From Treponema sp. (GTDB lineage Bacteria > Spirochaetota > Spirochaetia > Treponematales > Treponemataceae): DNA of 21,366 nt. Of the stretch, positions 15,435 through 21,366 are shown in pieces. The DNA is taken from assembly GCA_023231445.1 (NCBI GenBank), contig JALNVF010000047.1:1-21366 (forward strand), written 5' to 3'. Each line of letters starts with the position of its first letter. The first letter of the stretch is position 1. Both the position numbers and the translations under genes were made by a program. Below the pieces are notes generated by a model. The model ran no database searches. It was not told the DNA's origin and saw only the letters and a program-made list of their open reading frames with translations.

Positions 15435-15467
15435 AAACCACAGTCGTTATGGCTGTGGTTTTTTTTT
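15435..15467 (+). terminator. Intrinsic terminator after yebC
   Basis: Arms AAACCACAG (15435-15443) and CTGTGGTTT (15453-15461) form a 9-bp stem with a 9-nt loop, followed by T at 15462-15467. It separates yebC from ruvC and makes a separate ruv promoter likely. Confidence 0.85.
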
Positions 15468-15492
15468 GTCTGAATCTGTACAATACGTTGTT

Positions 15493-16050
15493 ATGCAGAC
15501 ACCTAAGAAATTTGAATCACTTCCGGGAACGGAAAATAATATCTCTCAGACATCTGCCGGAACGTGCCGAATACGGCGTGTGCTCGGTATAGATCCCGGG
15601 CTTGCTTCAACAGGATTCGGTATTGTTGATTACAGAAACGGACGGTACCGCATGGTAAGTTACGGTGTCATTGAGACAAAAGCTCATACCCCTCACAGTG
15701 AGCGGCTGCTTGCGGTGTACAACAGGCTGTGTTCTGTTATAGAGGAATTCAAACCTGAAGAGGCGGGGATGGAAACTCTGTATTTTGCACGGAATACATC
15801 GTCGGCAATGGGGGTCGCGGAAGCACGGGGAGTCGTTACACTGTGTCTTGCTCAGCATTGTATCAGGCTGGGGGAATATACGCCGAATCAGATAAAGCAG
15901 GCAGTAACCGGGACCGCGGCCGCAGGAAAGGAACTTGTTGAAAAATATGTAAAGATACTTCTTGCGCTTGAAACGGAACCAAAACCCGATCATGCCGCAG
16001 ATGCGCTTGCAGGGGCTATTACCCATCTTCATTATTCATCTGTTTTTTGA
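15493..16050 (+). CDS. ruvC: Crossover junction endodeoxyribonuclease RuvC
   Basis: RuvC is the resolvase that cuts Holliday junctions symmetrically, working on junctions bound by RuvAB. From the ATG at 15493 the product is 185 residues. The acidic active site is visible: Asp in VLGIDPGLASTGFG, Glu in EAGMETLYFARN, and the C-terminal Asp pair with His in DHAADALAGAITH. The conserved start of the family (R-x-LGIDPG) begins only at about residue 28, so this version has about 27 extra N-terminal residues. A GTG at 15580 would remove them but has no ribosome site. A TTG at 15466 lies inside the terminator T-run and is unlikely. TACAAT (15479-15484) lies eight nucleotides before the ATG and could be a -10 box for a near-leaderless transcript. 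Its stop codon overlaps the ruvA promoter. Confidence 0.93.
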   Translation: MQTPKKFESLPGTENNISQTSAGTCRIRRVLGIDPGLASTGFGIVDYRNGRYRMVSYGVIETKAHTPHSERLLAVYNRLCSVIEEFKPEEAGMETLYFARNTSSAMGVAEARGVVTLCLAQHCIRLGEYTPNQIKQAVTGTAAAGKELVEKYVKILLALETEPKPDHAADALAGAITHLHYSSVF

Positions 16051-16056
16051 TATACT
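16048..16056 (+). promoter_or_regulatory. Extended -10 promoter for ruvA
   Basis: TGATATACT is an extended -10 (TG-N-TATACT, box at 16051-16056) overlapping the ruvC stop. Six nucleotides follow before the ruvA ATG at 16063, placing the transcript start on the start codon. The -35 is weak. Read-through from ruvC is also possible. Confidence 0.5.
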
Positions 16057-16062
16057 CAGCGT

Positions 16063-16683
16063 ATGTTTAACAGTCTTACCGGTACAATTACCGGAAAGTT
16101 TCCGAATACAGTTTATATAGACACTCACGGTATAGAATGGAGTATTTCCGTTCCCGGATCTGCATTTGATGCACTGCCGCCTGTAGGCCAGACGGGGAAA
16201 GTATACACATATCTGGTACATACACAAGATCTTATGTCCCTGTACGGTTTTGCCTCGAATGAGGAACGCCAGCTGTTTCTTGATCTGCTCAAGGTTGACG
16301 GTATAGGTCCGAAGGCTGCCGTTAAGATACTCTCCAATATTGCGGGGCAGCAGCTTGTAGACGCGCTTGACAAAGGAGACGTAGCAGTACTCGAAAAAGT
16401 ACCCGGCGTGGGTAAGAAGACTGCTGCAAAGATGATGCTTGCGCTCAAAGGAAAACTTACGCTGAACGGTGACGACACCGTGGTTGTGCACCGTTCTGCA
16501 GCCGGTGCGTATGATGCTGTCATTACATCATTAGCTTCTATGGGATACGACAGACGTGACTGCGAACAGACTGTTGCCGACATTTCTTTACAGCTGGCAA
16601 AAGATACAGGCTGGGATAAAAAGAAGCCGACAGAAAAAGAAGATGCCGTGTTCCGGCGTGCCCTTGTGGAGCTTGCCCAATGA
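16063..16683 (+). CDS. ruvA: Holliday junction branch migration protein RuvA
   Basis: RuvA binds four-way DNA junctions as a tetramer and loads the RuvB motor. The 206-residue product has an OB-like N-terminal domain (MFNSLTGTITGKFPN to about 63). Two helix-hairpin-helix motifs follow at about 76-92 (LKVDGIGPKAAVKILS) and 111-127 (EKVPGVGKKTAAKMM). The C-terminal RuvB-contact domain (about 150-206) comes after an acidic/flexible linker. No Shine-Dalgarno sequence precedes the ATG. Its stop codon overlaps the ruvB start (ATGA), consistent with coupled translation of the two subunits. Confidence 0.96.
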   Translation: MFNSLTGTITGKFPNTVYIDTHGIEWSISVPGSAFDALPPVGQTGKVYTYLVHTQDLMSLYGFASNEERQLFLDLLKVDGIGPKAAVKILSNIAGQQLVDALDKGDVAVLEKVPGVGKKTAAKMMLALKGKLTLNGDDTVVVHRSAAGAYDAVITSLASMGYDRRDCEQTVADISLQLAKDTGWDKKKPTEKEDAVFRRALVELAQ

Positions 16684-17756
16684 GCAGTATTGAAGATTTA
16701 AACGCATTGAACGGGGCCGGCTGCGACACAGGCTTTGCGCATATTGTGCGTGCCGATATGCGCAGCGGGGACGATGAACAGGAAAACAGTCTTCGGCCCC
16801 AGCTTTTGAACGAATTTCTGGGACAGGAAACAATAAAAAAGAATCTTTCTGTATTCATAGAAGCTGCCCGTAACAGGGAAGAGCCACTTGACCATCTGTT
16901 CCTTATCGGACCTCCGGGACTGGGAAAAACGACGCTTGCACAGATTACCGCCCACGAACTTGGAGCGGACTTTAAGGTAACGTCTGCTCCGGCACTTGAC
17001 AAGCCTAAAGATCTTGCGGGAATTCTTTCGACAATTACTCCCCGTACCGTTTTTTTTATAGACGAGATTCACCGGCTCAAACCTGCAATAGAGGAAATGC
17101 TCTATATTGCGATGGAAGATTTTGAACTTGACTGGGTTATCGGACAGGGGGCGGCTGCGCGTACGGTGCGCATTCCGATTCCGCCGTTTACACTTGTGGG
17201 AGCGACAACAAAAGCAGGTATGGTGTCAACCCCGCTTATAAGCAGGTTCGGAATAATACAGCGGTTTAATTATTACACACATGAGGAACTGGCGGAAATT
17301 ATTAACCGTTCGGCAGGCATCCTGAATGTAGACGTAGACGATGACGCGGCGCTTCTGATGGCATCCTGTTCACGCGGAACACCGCGCGTTGCAAACAGGG
17401 TACTGCGCCGTATGAGGGATTTTGCGCAGGTTGAAGGAAACGGCAGAATTACAGACCGGATTGTCTGTGACGGCCTGAAGCGGCTTGAAATCGACGGTCT
17501 CGGCCTTGAAAAATACGACCGGGAAATACTGCTTTCAATTATCCAGAATTTCGGCGGCGGTCCTGTCGGAGCAGAAACACTTGCTATATCTATCGGAGAG
17601 TCAATCGATACACTGGAAGATTACTACGAACCGTACCTTATTCAGTGCGGACTTATCCAGCGTACACCGCGGGGAAGAGTAGTGACCGATAAAGCATATA
17701 CTCACTTAGGAATTTCAGGAAGTACAAGAAATGTTGACGAAAGACTTTTATTTTGA
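16680..17756 (+). CDS. ruvB: Holliday junction helicase RuvB
   Basis: RuvB is the hexameric AAA+ motor that drives branch migration of Holliday junctions with RuvA. The 358-residue product has Walker A GPPGLGKT (77-84), Walker B FFIDEIH (about 125-131), the sensor GATTKAG, and arginine-finger-type STPLISRFG. The C-terminal winged-helix DNA-binding domain contains GGGPVGAETLA and ends RTPRGRVVTDKAYTHLG. About 35 N-terminal residues precede the conserved LRPxxLxEFxGQ segment, slightly longer than usual. GGAG lies about ten nucleotides before the ATG, in the end of ruvA. The 3' end overlaps queA by 26 nt. Confidence 0.97.
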   Translation: MSSIEDLNALNGAGCDTGFAHIVRADMRSGDDEQENSLRPQLLNEFLGQETIKKNLSVFIEAARNREEPLDHLFLIGPPGLGKTTLAQITAHELGADFKVTSAPALDKPKDLAGILSTITPRTVFFIDEIHRLKPAIEEMLYIAMEDFELDWVIGQGAAARTVRIPIPPFTLVGATTKAGMVSTPLISRFGIIQRFNYYTHEELAEIINRSAGILNVDVDDDAALLMASCSRGTPRVANRVLRRMRDFAQVEGNGRITDRIVCDGLKRLEIDGLGLEKYDREILLSIIQNFGGGPVGAETLAISIGESIDTLEDYYEPYLIQCGLIQRTPRGRVVTDKAYTHLGISGSTRNVDERLLF

Positions 17757-18771
17757 TTTACCGCAGGAACTCATCGCGCAGCACCCGGCAGGAGTACGCG
17801 GTGAAGATAAACTTATGGAACTGGGGCGTTTGAACGGAAACGTGATTCATCATGCTATGTCAGAACTGCCTGATTTAATCGACAGCAGTACTCTCATGAT
17901 ATTTAATAATTCACGGGTAAGGCGTGCCCGTGTATACGGTGTAAAACAGACGACCGGACGTGAACAGGAATTTATGTTTTTAAATCAGGTTGATGCAGAC
18001 GGCTGTGTGTGGAACACGATGGTAAAAGGCGCGAAAAAGCAGAAACCGGGAATGCAGTATACCTTTCCTGACGGTTCTGTCGGTACTATTATTGAAGATG
18101 AAGCGAAAGACGGTACGGAATTCCGCGATATGAAATTTGATTTTCGTATTACCGAAGACTGGTTTGAAAAAAACGGGCATATTCCGCTTCCGCCGTATAT
18201 AAAAAGGGAAGATACCGAAGAGGACAGTGAACGGTATCAGAACGTCTATGCCAAAGAGACCGGGAGTGCGGCCTGTCCGACGGCCGGACTTCATTTTACG
18301 GAAGACATGCTGAAACGTCTTGCAGATAAAGGAATTGATATAGAATGGGTGACTCTTCACGTGGGACTCGGTACATTTCTTCCGGTGCGCGAAGATGAGA
18401 TAGAAAATCATAAAATGCATGAAGAAGTTTACACGGTACCTGAAATCACGGCACGGAAAATAAACGAAGCACACCGCGAAGGCCGGAAAGTACTTGCGGT
18501 GGGGACAACGTCTGTGCGCACGCTTGAATCAGCGTGCGACGAAAACGGTGTTGTAAAAGCAGGGACCGGCAGCACTCACATTTTTATGTATCCCGGATTT
18601 AAATTCAAAGTTGTAGACGAAATGTTTACAAACTTTCATACTCCCGAATCAACGCTCATCATGCTGGTAAGCGCATTTGCCGGACGCGAACATATCCTGA
18701 ATGCGTATAATACAGCAGTGCAGAACAAATACCGGTTTTTCTCCTATGGCGACGCTATGCTGATAAAATAA
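17731..18771 (+). CDS. queA: S-adenosylmethionine:tRNA ribosyltransferase-isomerase
   Basis: QueA transfers and isomerises the ribose of S-adenosylmethionine onto 7-aminomethyl-7-deazaguanine in tRNA, making epoxyqueuosine at the wobble position. The 346-residue product is of normal length and begins MLTKDFYFDLPQELIAQHPA. Conserved parts include MIFNNSRVRRARVYG, ETGSAACPTAGLHFTEDML (usual SVAAPTAGLHFT), TLHVGLGTFLPVR, and GTTSVRTLESA. AGGAAG lies about nine nucleotides before the ATG, inside ruvB. The 26-nt overlap with ruvB implies the same transcript. The ruvAB-queA arrangement is common in bacteria; tgt does not follow here, so the queuosine pathway partners are elsewhere. Confidence 0.96.
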   Translation: MLTKDFYFDLPQELIAQHPAGVRGEDKLMELGRLNGNVIHHAMSELPDLIDSSTLMIFNNSRVRRARVYGVKQTTGREQEFMFLNQVDADGCVWNTMVKGAKKQKPGMQYTFPDGSVGTIIEDEAKDGTEFRDMKFDFRITEDWFEKNGHIPLPPYIKREDTEEDSERYQNVYAKETGSAACPTAGLHFTEDMLKRLADKGIDIEWVTLHVGLGTFLPVREDEIENHKMHEEVYTVPEITARKINEAHREGRKVLAVGTTSVRTLESACDENGVVKAGTGSTHIFMYPGFKFKVVDEMFTNFHTPESTLIMLVSAFAGREHILNAYNTAVQNKYRFFSYGDAMLIK

Positions 18772-18792
18772 CCTCCGGGGCTGTAACGGAGG
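18772..18792. terminator. Weak bidirectional terminator after queA
   Basis: CCTCCG (18772-18777) pairs with CGGAGG (18787-18792) around a 9-nt loop. On the minus strand a T-rich run follows, so it fits better as the terminator of the upstream minus-strand gene ending at 18829. On the plus strand the tail is a poor CTGCTGTTT. Confidence 0.45.
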
Positions 18793-18828
18793 CTGCTGTT
18801 TAACGAAGCCGTTATTCCGGCTGCTGTT

Positions 18829-20013
18829 TTACGGCAGCTCTACGGGAATCCATTTACCCGTATCCTGCATATCCCTGGCGATCAGTCCCATGTTGACATG
18901 CGCCGTCGTCTCTCCAAGCAGAAAATCAGTATCTCCCGCTGTCATGCGTGCATTTTCGGCGGCAGATAACGAAGCTACGTCTGCGCCGAATACGGCGTGA
19001 CTGTATTCGCGGGATATGAAAAGAGCTGTTTTAGTTCCCATGTTTTCAAGCAGTACGCACGCAAGCAGACTCCTGCTGTCGCAGTCGCTCCCTTTACCCG
19101 TGAGTACGGCGGGAAGCGGAGTAAAATCAGCGTTGTCCTTCTCCCGTTCATACGTAAATCCCTGTGTCCAGGTAAGAAGCAGCTGCGCCATTCCTTCGTC
19201 AGGGTTTTCCGGATTAAGTTTCTTTGCATCACTGGACAGCGCATTACTGATGTCGAACGACGCCTTTTTCAGTCGTCCGCAGCTGTCTCTGAAAATAAGG
19301 CGGTAGTAACGCTGCCATGCCTGCTGCCACTTTGCGTTGTCTGCATAGAGCGTAAGTACGGCGTATTCACAGTTGACGACAAACTCTGCGGCTGCAATGT
19401 CGTCCTTGTCAAGCTGGGTTTGTATATCGTGTCCGTTTATCGTAAGCGTTACGTTCTGTTTTTCTGTCGGAGGAAATGCATACGACGCAATTATACCTGG
19501 TTCAAAAATACTGCCACGGTCTATCGTGAGCGAATTAAGGACGGACATGATGAACTGTTCACAGTCTTTTTTAATCTTTGTGTCGGCATAACAGAGAAGA
19601 ACAATCTGTGTCTGTTTTTCAGGAAGTGTAACAGCTTCAGCCCAGCCTGCATATTCTTTCTGTCCGAGCGTCATTGAAAATGTACCAAGTGCGCAGTCGG
19701 TGTTACGCCAGATGAACTGTGTTTTTCTGCATGTTCCCGCCGGAAGTTTTGCAACAGCGCCGGAAAGCGCATCATCTGCAGACGTATATGTTCCTTTTTC
19801 GTACAGTTTGACCGCCAGCGAGACGGGCATCCTGTCGTGTGAAAAAAGATACGACATACCGTCGTCAGTATGATCGTCAACTTTGAATCCTTCAGGAAGG
19901 TCAAGACTCCATCCGAACTCATTATCTGTTACGCTTTCTGCAGGAAGCGTAACAGCGGTCAGCAGCAGGCATACGATCGTAATCAGAAAAAAGCGTTTCC
20001 CGGTTATTGTCAT
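18829..20013 (-). CDS. Secreted protein with transglutaminase-like domain
   Basis: The 394-residue product has a signal peptide (basic K6/R7, hydrophobic 8-23) with probable cleavage after A25 (LPA/ES), so it should be periplasmic. Residues about 30-165 form a module beginning FGWSLDLPEGFKV, resembling small PsbP/DcrB-like exported domains. From about 280 a transglutaminase-like core appears: LLLTWTQGFTYE, then GKGSDCDSRSLLACVLLENMG with candidate nucleophile C311, then YSHAVFG with candidate H339. E368 (LLGETT) or D363 could complete the triad. Such domains are peptidases or acyltransferases; no substrate is indicated. GAGG lies about ten nucleotides before the ATG. The gene is divergent from the pseudouridine synthase over shared promoter sequence. 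The domain call is by motif only and should be treated as probable. Confidence 0.75.
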   Translation of the reverse strand: MTITGKRFFLITIVCLLLTAVTLPAESVTDNEFGWSLDLPEGFKVDDHTDDGMSYLFSHDRMPVSLAVKLYEKGTYTSADDALSGAVAKLPAGTCRKTQFIWRNTDCALGTFSMTLGQKEYAGWAEAVTLPEKQTQIVLLCYADTKIKKDCEQFIMSVLNSLTIDRGSIFEPGIIASYAFPPTEKQNVTLTINGHDIQTQLDKDDIAAAEFVVNCEYAVLTLYADNAKWQQAWQRYYRLIFRDSCGRLKKASFDISNALSSDAKKLNPENPDEGMAQLLLTWTQGFTYEREKDNADFTPLPAVLTGKGSDCDSRSLLACVLLENMGTKTALFISREYSHAVFGADVASLSAAENARMTAGDTDFLLGETTAHVNMGLIARDMQDTGKWIPVELP

Positions 20014-20035
20014 TTTAAAGTACCTCGTTTATAGT
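20007..20035 (+). promoter_or_regulatory. Promoter of the pseudouridine synthase gene (near-leaderless)
   Basis: TTGTCA (20007-20012), a 17-bp spacer and TATAGT (20030-20035) make a strong match. Seven nucleotides separate the box from the ATG at 20043, so the leader is 0-1 nt and there is no ribosome site. The -35 overlaps the first codon of the divergent gene. Confidence 0.65.
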
Positions 20036-20042
20036 ATTTCGG

Positions 20043-20714
20043 ATGAAAACCATTCCCATACTATATGAAAACGACGAAATTTTTATAATAAACAAACCTT
20101 CGGGAATTCCTGTTCAGGGGGGAGTTGGAATTACTCATTCGCTTGACAGAGAGCTGCCGGAACAGACCGGAAGCAGCATATATCTTGTGCACCGGCTTGA
20201 CCAGGATACGGCAGGACTTATGGTTGTGGCAAAGAATCCTGCAGCAGCAGCCAGATGGACGAAGCTTATTGCCGGCCATGATGTCCGGAAAGAATATGAT
20301 GCCGTATGCATCGGTAAATTTACGCAAAAAGCCGGGAAAATTACCGAAACTATTGAACAGCATGGTGAGAAACGGGATGCAGTGACTCTTTTCCAGGTAA
20401 AAAGAGAAGCTTTTGTTCCCTGTGACGGGAGCCTGATGCTTCCGGTATCGTTAGTCCGTCTTACTCTTGAAACCGGACGGATGCACCAGATACGGATACA
20501 TCTTGCAAAGCAGGGGTGCCCTGTTGCAGGAGACGACCAGCACGGAAATTTTAAACAGAATAAACTTCTGCGGAAAGCTGCCGGAGTAAAGAGACTGATG
20601 CTTGCCGCTGTAACACTGACCATTCCGCTCAATGGCGGCCTTGAGATTTTTTCGGTGCCTCTTCCGGAACATATGCAGTCATTTTATGATTTGTATTTTA
20701 TGTCTGCATGTTGA
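20043..20714 (+). CDS. RluA-family pseudouridine synthase
   Basis: This family converts specific uridines in rRNA or tRNA to pseudouridine. The 223-residue product begins MKTIPILYENDEIFIINKPSG, the usual opening strand and KPxG motif. It has the catalytic motif HRLDQDTAGL, with nucleophilic Asp at D53, then GRMHQIRIHLAKQGCPVAGD, the RluA-type RxHQIRxHL segment. It is short and lacks the N-terminal S4 RNA-binding domain found in RluC and RluD, so it resembles RluA or TruC in size; the target base cannot be named. A promoter precedes it immediately, listed separately. A strong rimP promoter follows within about 10 nt of its stop codon. Confidence 0.9.
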   Translation: MKTIPILYENDEIFIINKPSGIPVQGGVGITHSLDRELPEQTGSSIYLVHRLDQDTAGLMVVAKNPAAAARWTKLIAGHDVRKEYDAVCIGKFTQKAGKITETIEQHGEKRDAVTLFQVKREAFVPCDGSLMLPVSLVRLTLETGRMHQIRIHLAKQGCPVAGDDQHGNFKQNKLLRKAAGVKRLMLAAVTLTIPLNGGLEIFSVPLPEHMQSFYDLYFMSAC

Positions 20715-20739
20715 CAATCGTAAAATATTCCTTTATTAT
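20711..20739 (+). promoter_or_regulatory. Promoter of the rimP-nusA operon
   Basis: A consensus TTGACA (20711-20716), a 17-bp spacer and TATTAT (20734-20739) form the best promoter in the window. Its start lies near 20746 and gives a leader of about 68 nt that contains a terminator hairpin. The first bases overlap the stop region of the pseudouridine synthase gene. Confidence 0.7.
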
Positions 20740-20770
20740 ACTGATTGTACATTTTAATTATTTTTAGAAT

Positions 20771-20797
20771 GGACTCGTGACACACGGGTCCTTTTTT
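20771..20797 (+). terminator. Intrinsic terminator in the rimP leader (possible attenuator)
   Basis: GGACTCGTG (20771-20779) pairs with CACGGGTCC (20783-20791) over nine positions, including one U-G wobble, around a 3-nt loop. Six T follow at 20792-20797. It lies downstream of the rimP promoter and only eight bases before its ribosome site, so it would stop transcripts of the operon unless overridden. The pseudouridine synthase gene could also use it for termination. Confidence 0.75.
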
Positions 20798-20813
20798 ATT
20801 ATTCAGGTGGCGT

Positions 20814-21272
20814 GTGGATTATATTTCGTTTGACAGCATCCCCCATTATCCGGAGTGTGCTCCTCTTGTAGAGGGCTTGGGGTATCATCTTGTAGAGTTA
20901 AAAATAGTTCCGGCTAAAACCGTGACTAAAATTTCTGCCGTTATTACTGCAAAAGATCCTGAAAAAAATATCGGTGTTGACGATTGTGCGAAAGTCCATC
21001 ATGCACTTCAGCCGCGTCTGGAAGCTCTTCTCAAGACAGAAGATACTGCAATGGAACTGACGTCGCCGGGTATTGACCGCAACATAAGAAATGCAGCAGA
21101 ATTCGAGCTGTTTGCCGGCCGTATGATCCGGGTGTGGAGCAGAACGGTAAACGACTGGGTCAGCGGCAGAATCGTAAATTCAGACAAAAAATCAGTAACA
21201 TTGGAGACGGAAGACGGTGTAAAAACCGTAGTTTATGAAGACATTGCAAAAGCGAAGTTCGTACAAATATAG
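20814..21272 (+). CDS. rimP: Ribosome maturation factor RimP
   Basis: RimP assists assembly of the 30S ribosomal subunit. The 152-residue product has the usual length and two-domain pattern: VEGLGYHLVELKIV, then AKDPEKNIGVDDCAKVHHAL and MELTSPGIDRNIRNAAEFELFAGRMIRV, followed by an Sm-like C-terminal domain (WVSGRIVNSDKKSVTLET and EDIAKAKF). The start is GTG at 20814, with AGGTGG at 20805-20810; GTG at 20812 is out of frame. nusA follows 20 nt after its stop with its own ribosome site, the standard rimP-nusA-infB order. The leader is described separately. Confidence 0.95.
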   Translation: MDYISFDSIPHYPECAPLVEGLGYHLVELKIVPAKTVTKISAVITAKDPEKNIGVDDCAKVHHALQPRLEALLKTEDTAMELTSPGIDRNIRNAAEFELFAGRMIRVWSRTVNDWVSGRIVNSDKKSVTLETEDGVKTVVYEDIAKAKFVQI

Positions 21273-21292
21273 TGGTATAGGGAGGTTTTTCT

Positions 21293-21366
21293 ATGTCAGA
21301 AATGGCAGAAGCAATCCGTCAGTTAATACAGGAAAAAGGGTATTCTGAGGATTCTGTAAAAACAAT
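21293..21366 (+). CDS. nusA: Transcription factor NusA, N-terminus only (cut by window)
   Basis: The frame opens MSEMAEAIRQLIQEKGYSED and runs off the window after 24 codons. The EAIRQLxxEKGxSE pattern is typical of the RNA-polymerase-binding N-terminal domain of NusA, and its place directly after rimP supports the call. GGAGG (21281-21285) lies seven nucleotides before the ATG. NusA controls pausing, termination and antitermination by RNA polymerase. Confidence 0.88.
   Translation, partial: MSEMAEAIRQLIQEKGYSEDSVKT

Noticed and set aside
15466..15492. TTG start for ruvC
   Set aside because: The codon is in the T-run of the yebC terminator and has no ribosome site.

Overview
This window is a gene-dense stretch of bacterial chromosome, most likely from a spirochete of the genus Treponema, with mid-range base composition by eye (not computed). 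The evidence for that assignment is the set of lipoprotein signals with loose lipoboxes, an enlarged signal peptidase I, an orphan NeuB/SpsE-type enzyme and several envelope genes I cannot match outside that group. The placement is inference; a 16S or core-gene search would settle it. I see no transposase, phage gene, CRISPR array, tRNA or rRNA.

Layout. Positions 1-598 hold the end of a TatD-type DNase, overlapping tail-to-tail with a small histidine phosphotransfer (HPt) protein. Next are lepB (signal peptidase I, +) and secA (-), convergent and separated by a bidirectional terminator and a 73-bp tandem repeat that runs into the last codons of secA. Divergent from secA is a five-gene + strand cluster (5829-8967): a large lipoprotein, a single-pass membrane protein, a multi-pass membrane protein, a MutT-like NUDIX hydrolase and a small SH3-like lipoprotein. 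hisS (-) and coaX (+) are divergent over one shared promoter region. A NeuB-family synthase (-) and a chemotaxis receptor (+) follow. The next block is the classical recombination cluster yebC-ruvC-ruvA-ruvB-queA (14665-18771). The end has a secreted transglutaminase-like protein (-) divergent from an RluA-type pseudouridine synthase (+), then the start of the rimP-nusA operon behind a strong promoter and a terminator-like leader.

How the genes fit together. SecA and LepB are the motor and processing protease of Sec export, and serve the lipoproteins and secreted protein nearby. RuvC, RuvA and RuvB form the Holliday-junction resolvasome. QueA, HisS and the pseudouridine synthase act on tRNA or rRNA. 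RimP and NusA link 30S maturation to transcription elongation.

The most interesting signals are regulatory. Several genes with their own promoter have a -10 box only 6-9 nt before the start codon and no Shine-Dalgarno sequence, which implies leaderless or near-leaderless mRNAs. Four divergent gene pairs are fired from back-to-back -10 boxes that share one heptamer (TATAGTA or TATACTA). rimP is preceded by a compact leader with an intrinsic terminator. The 3' end of secA sits inside a long palindrome that is part of a tandem repeat.
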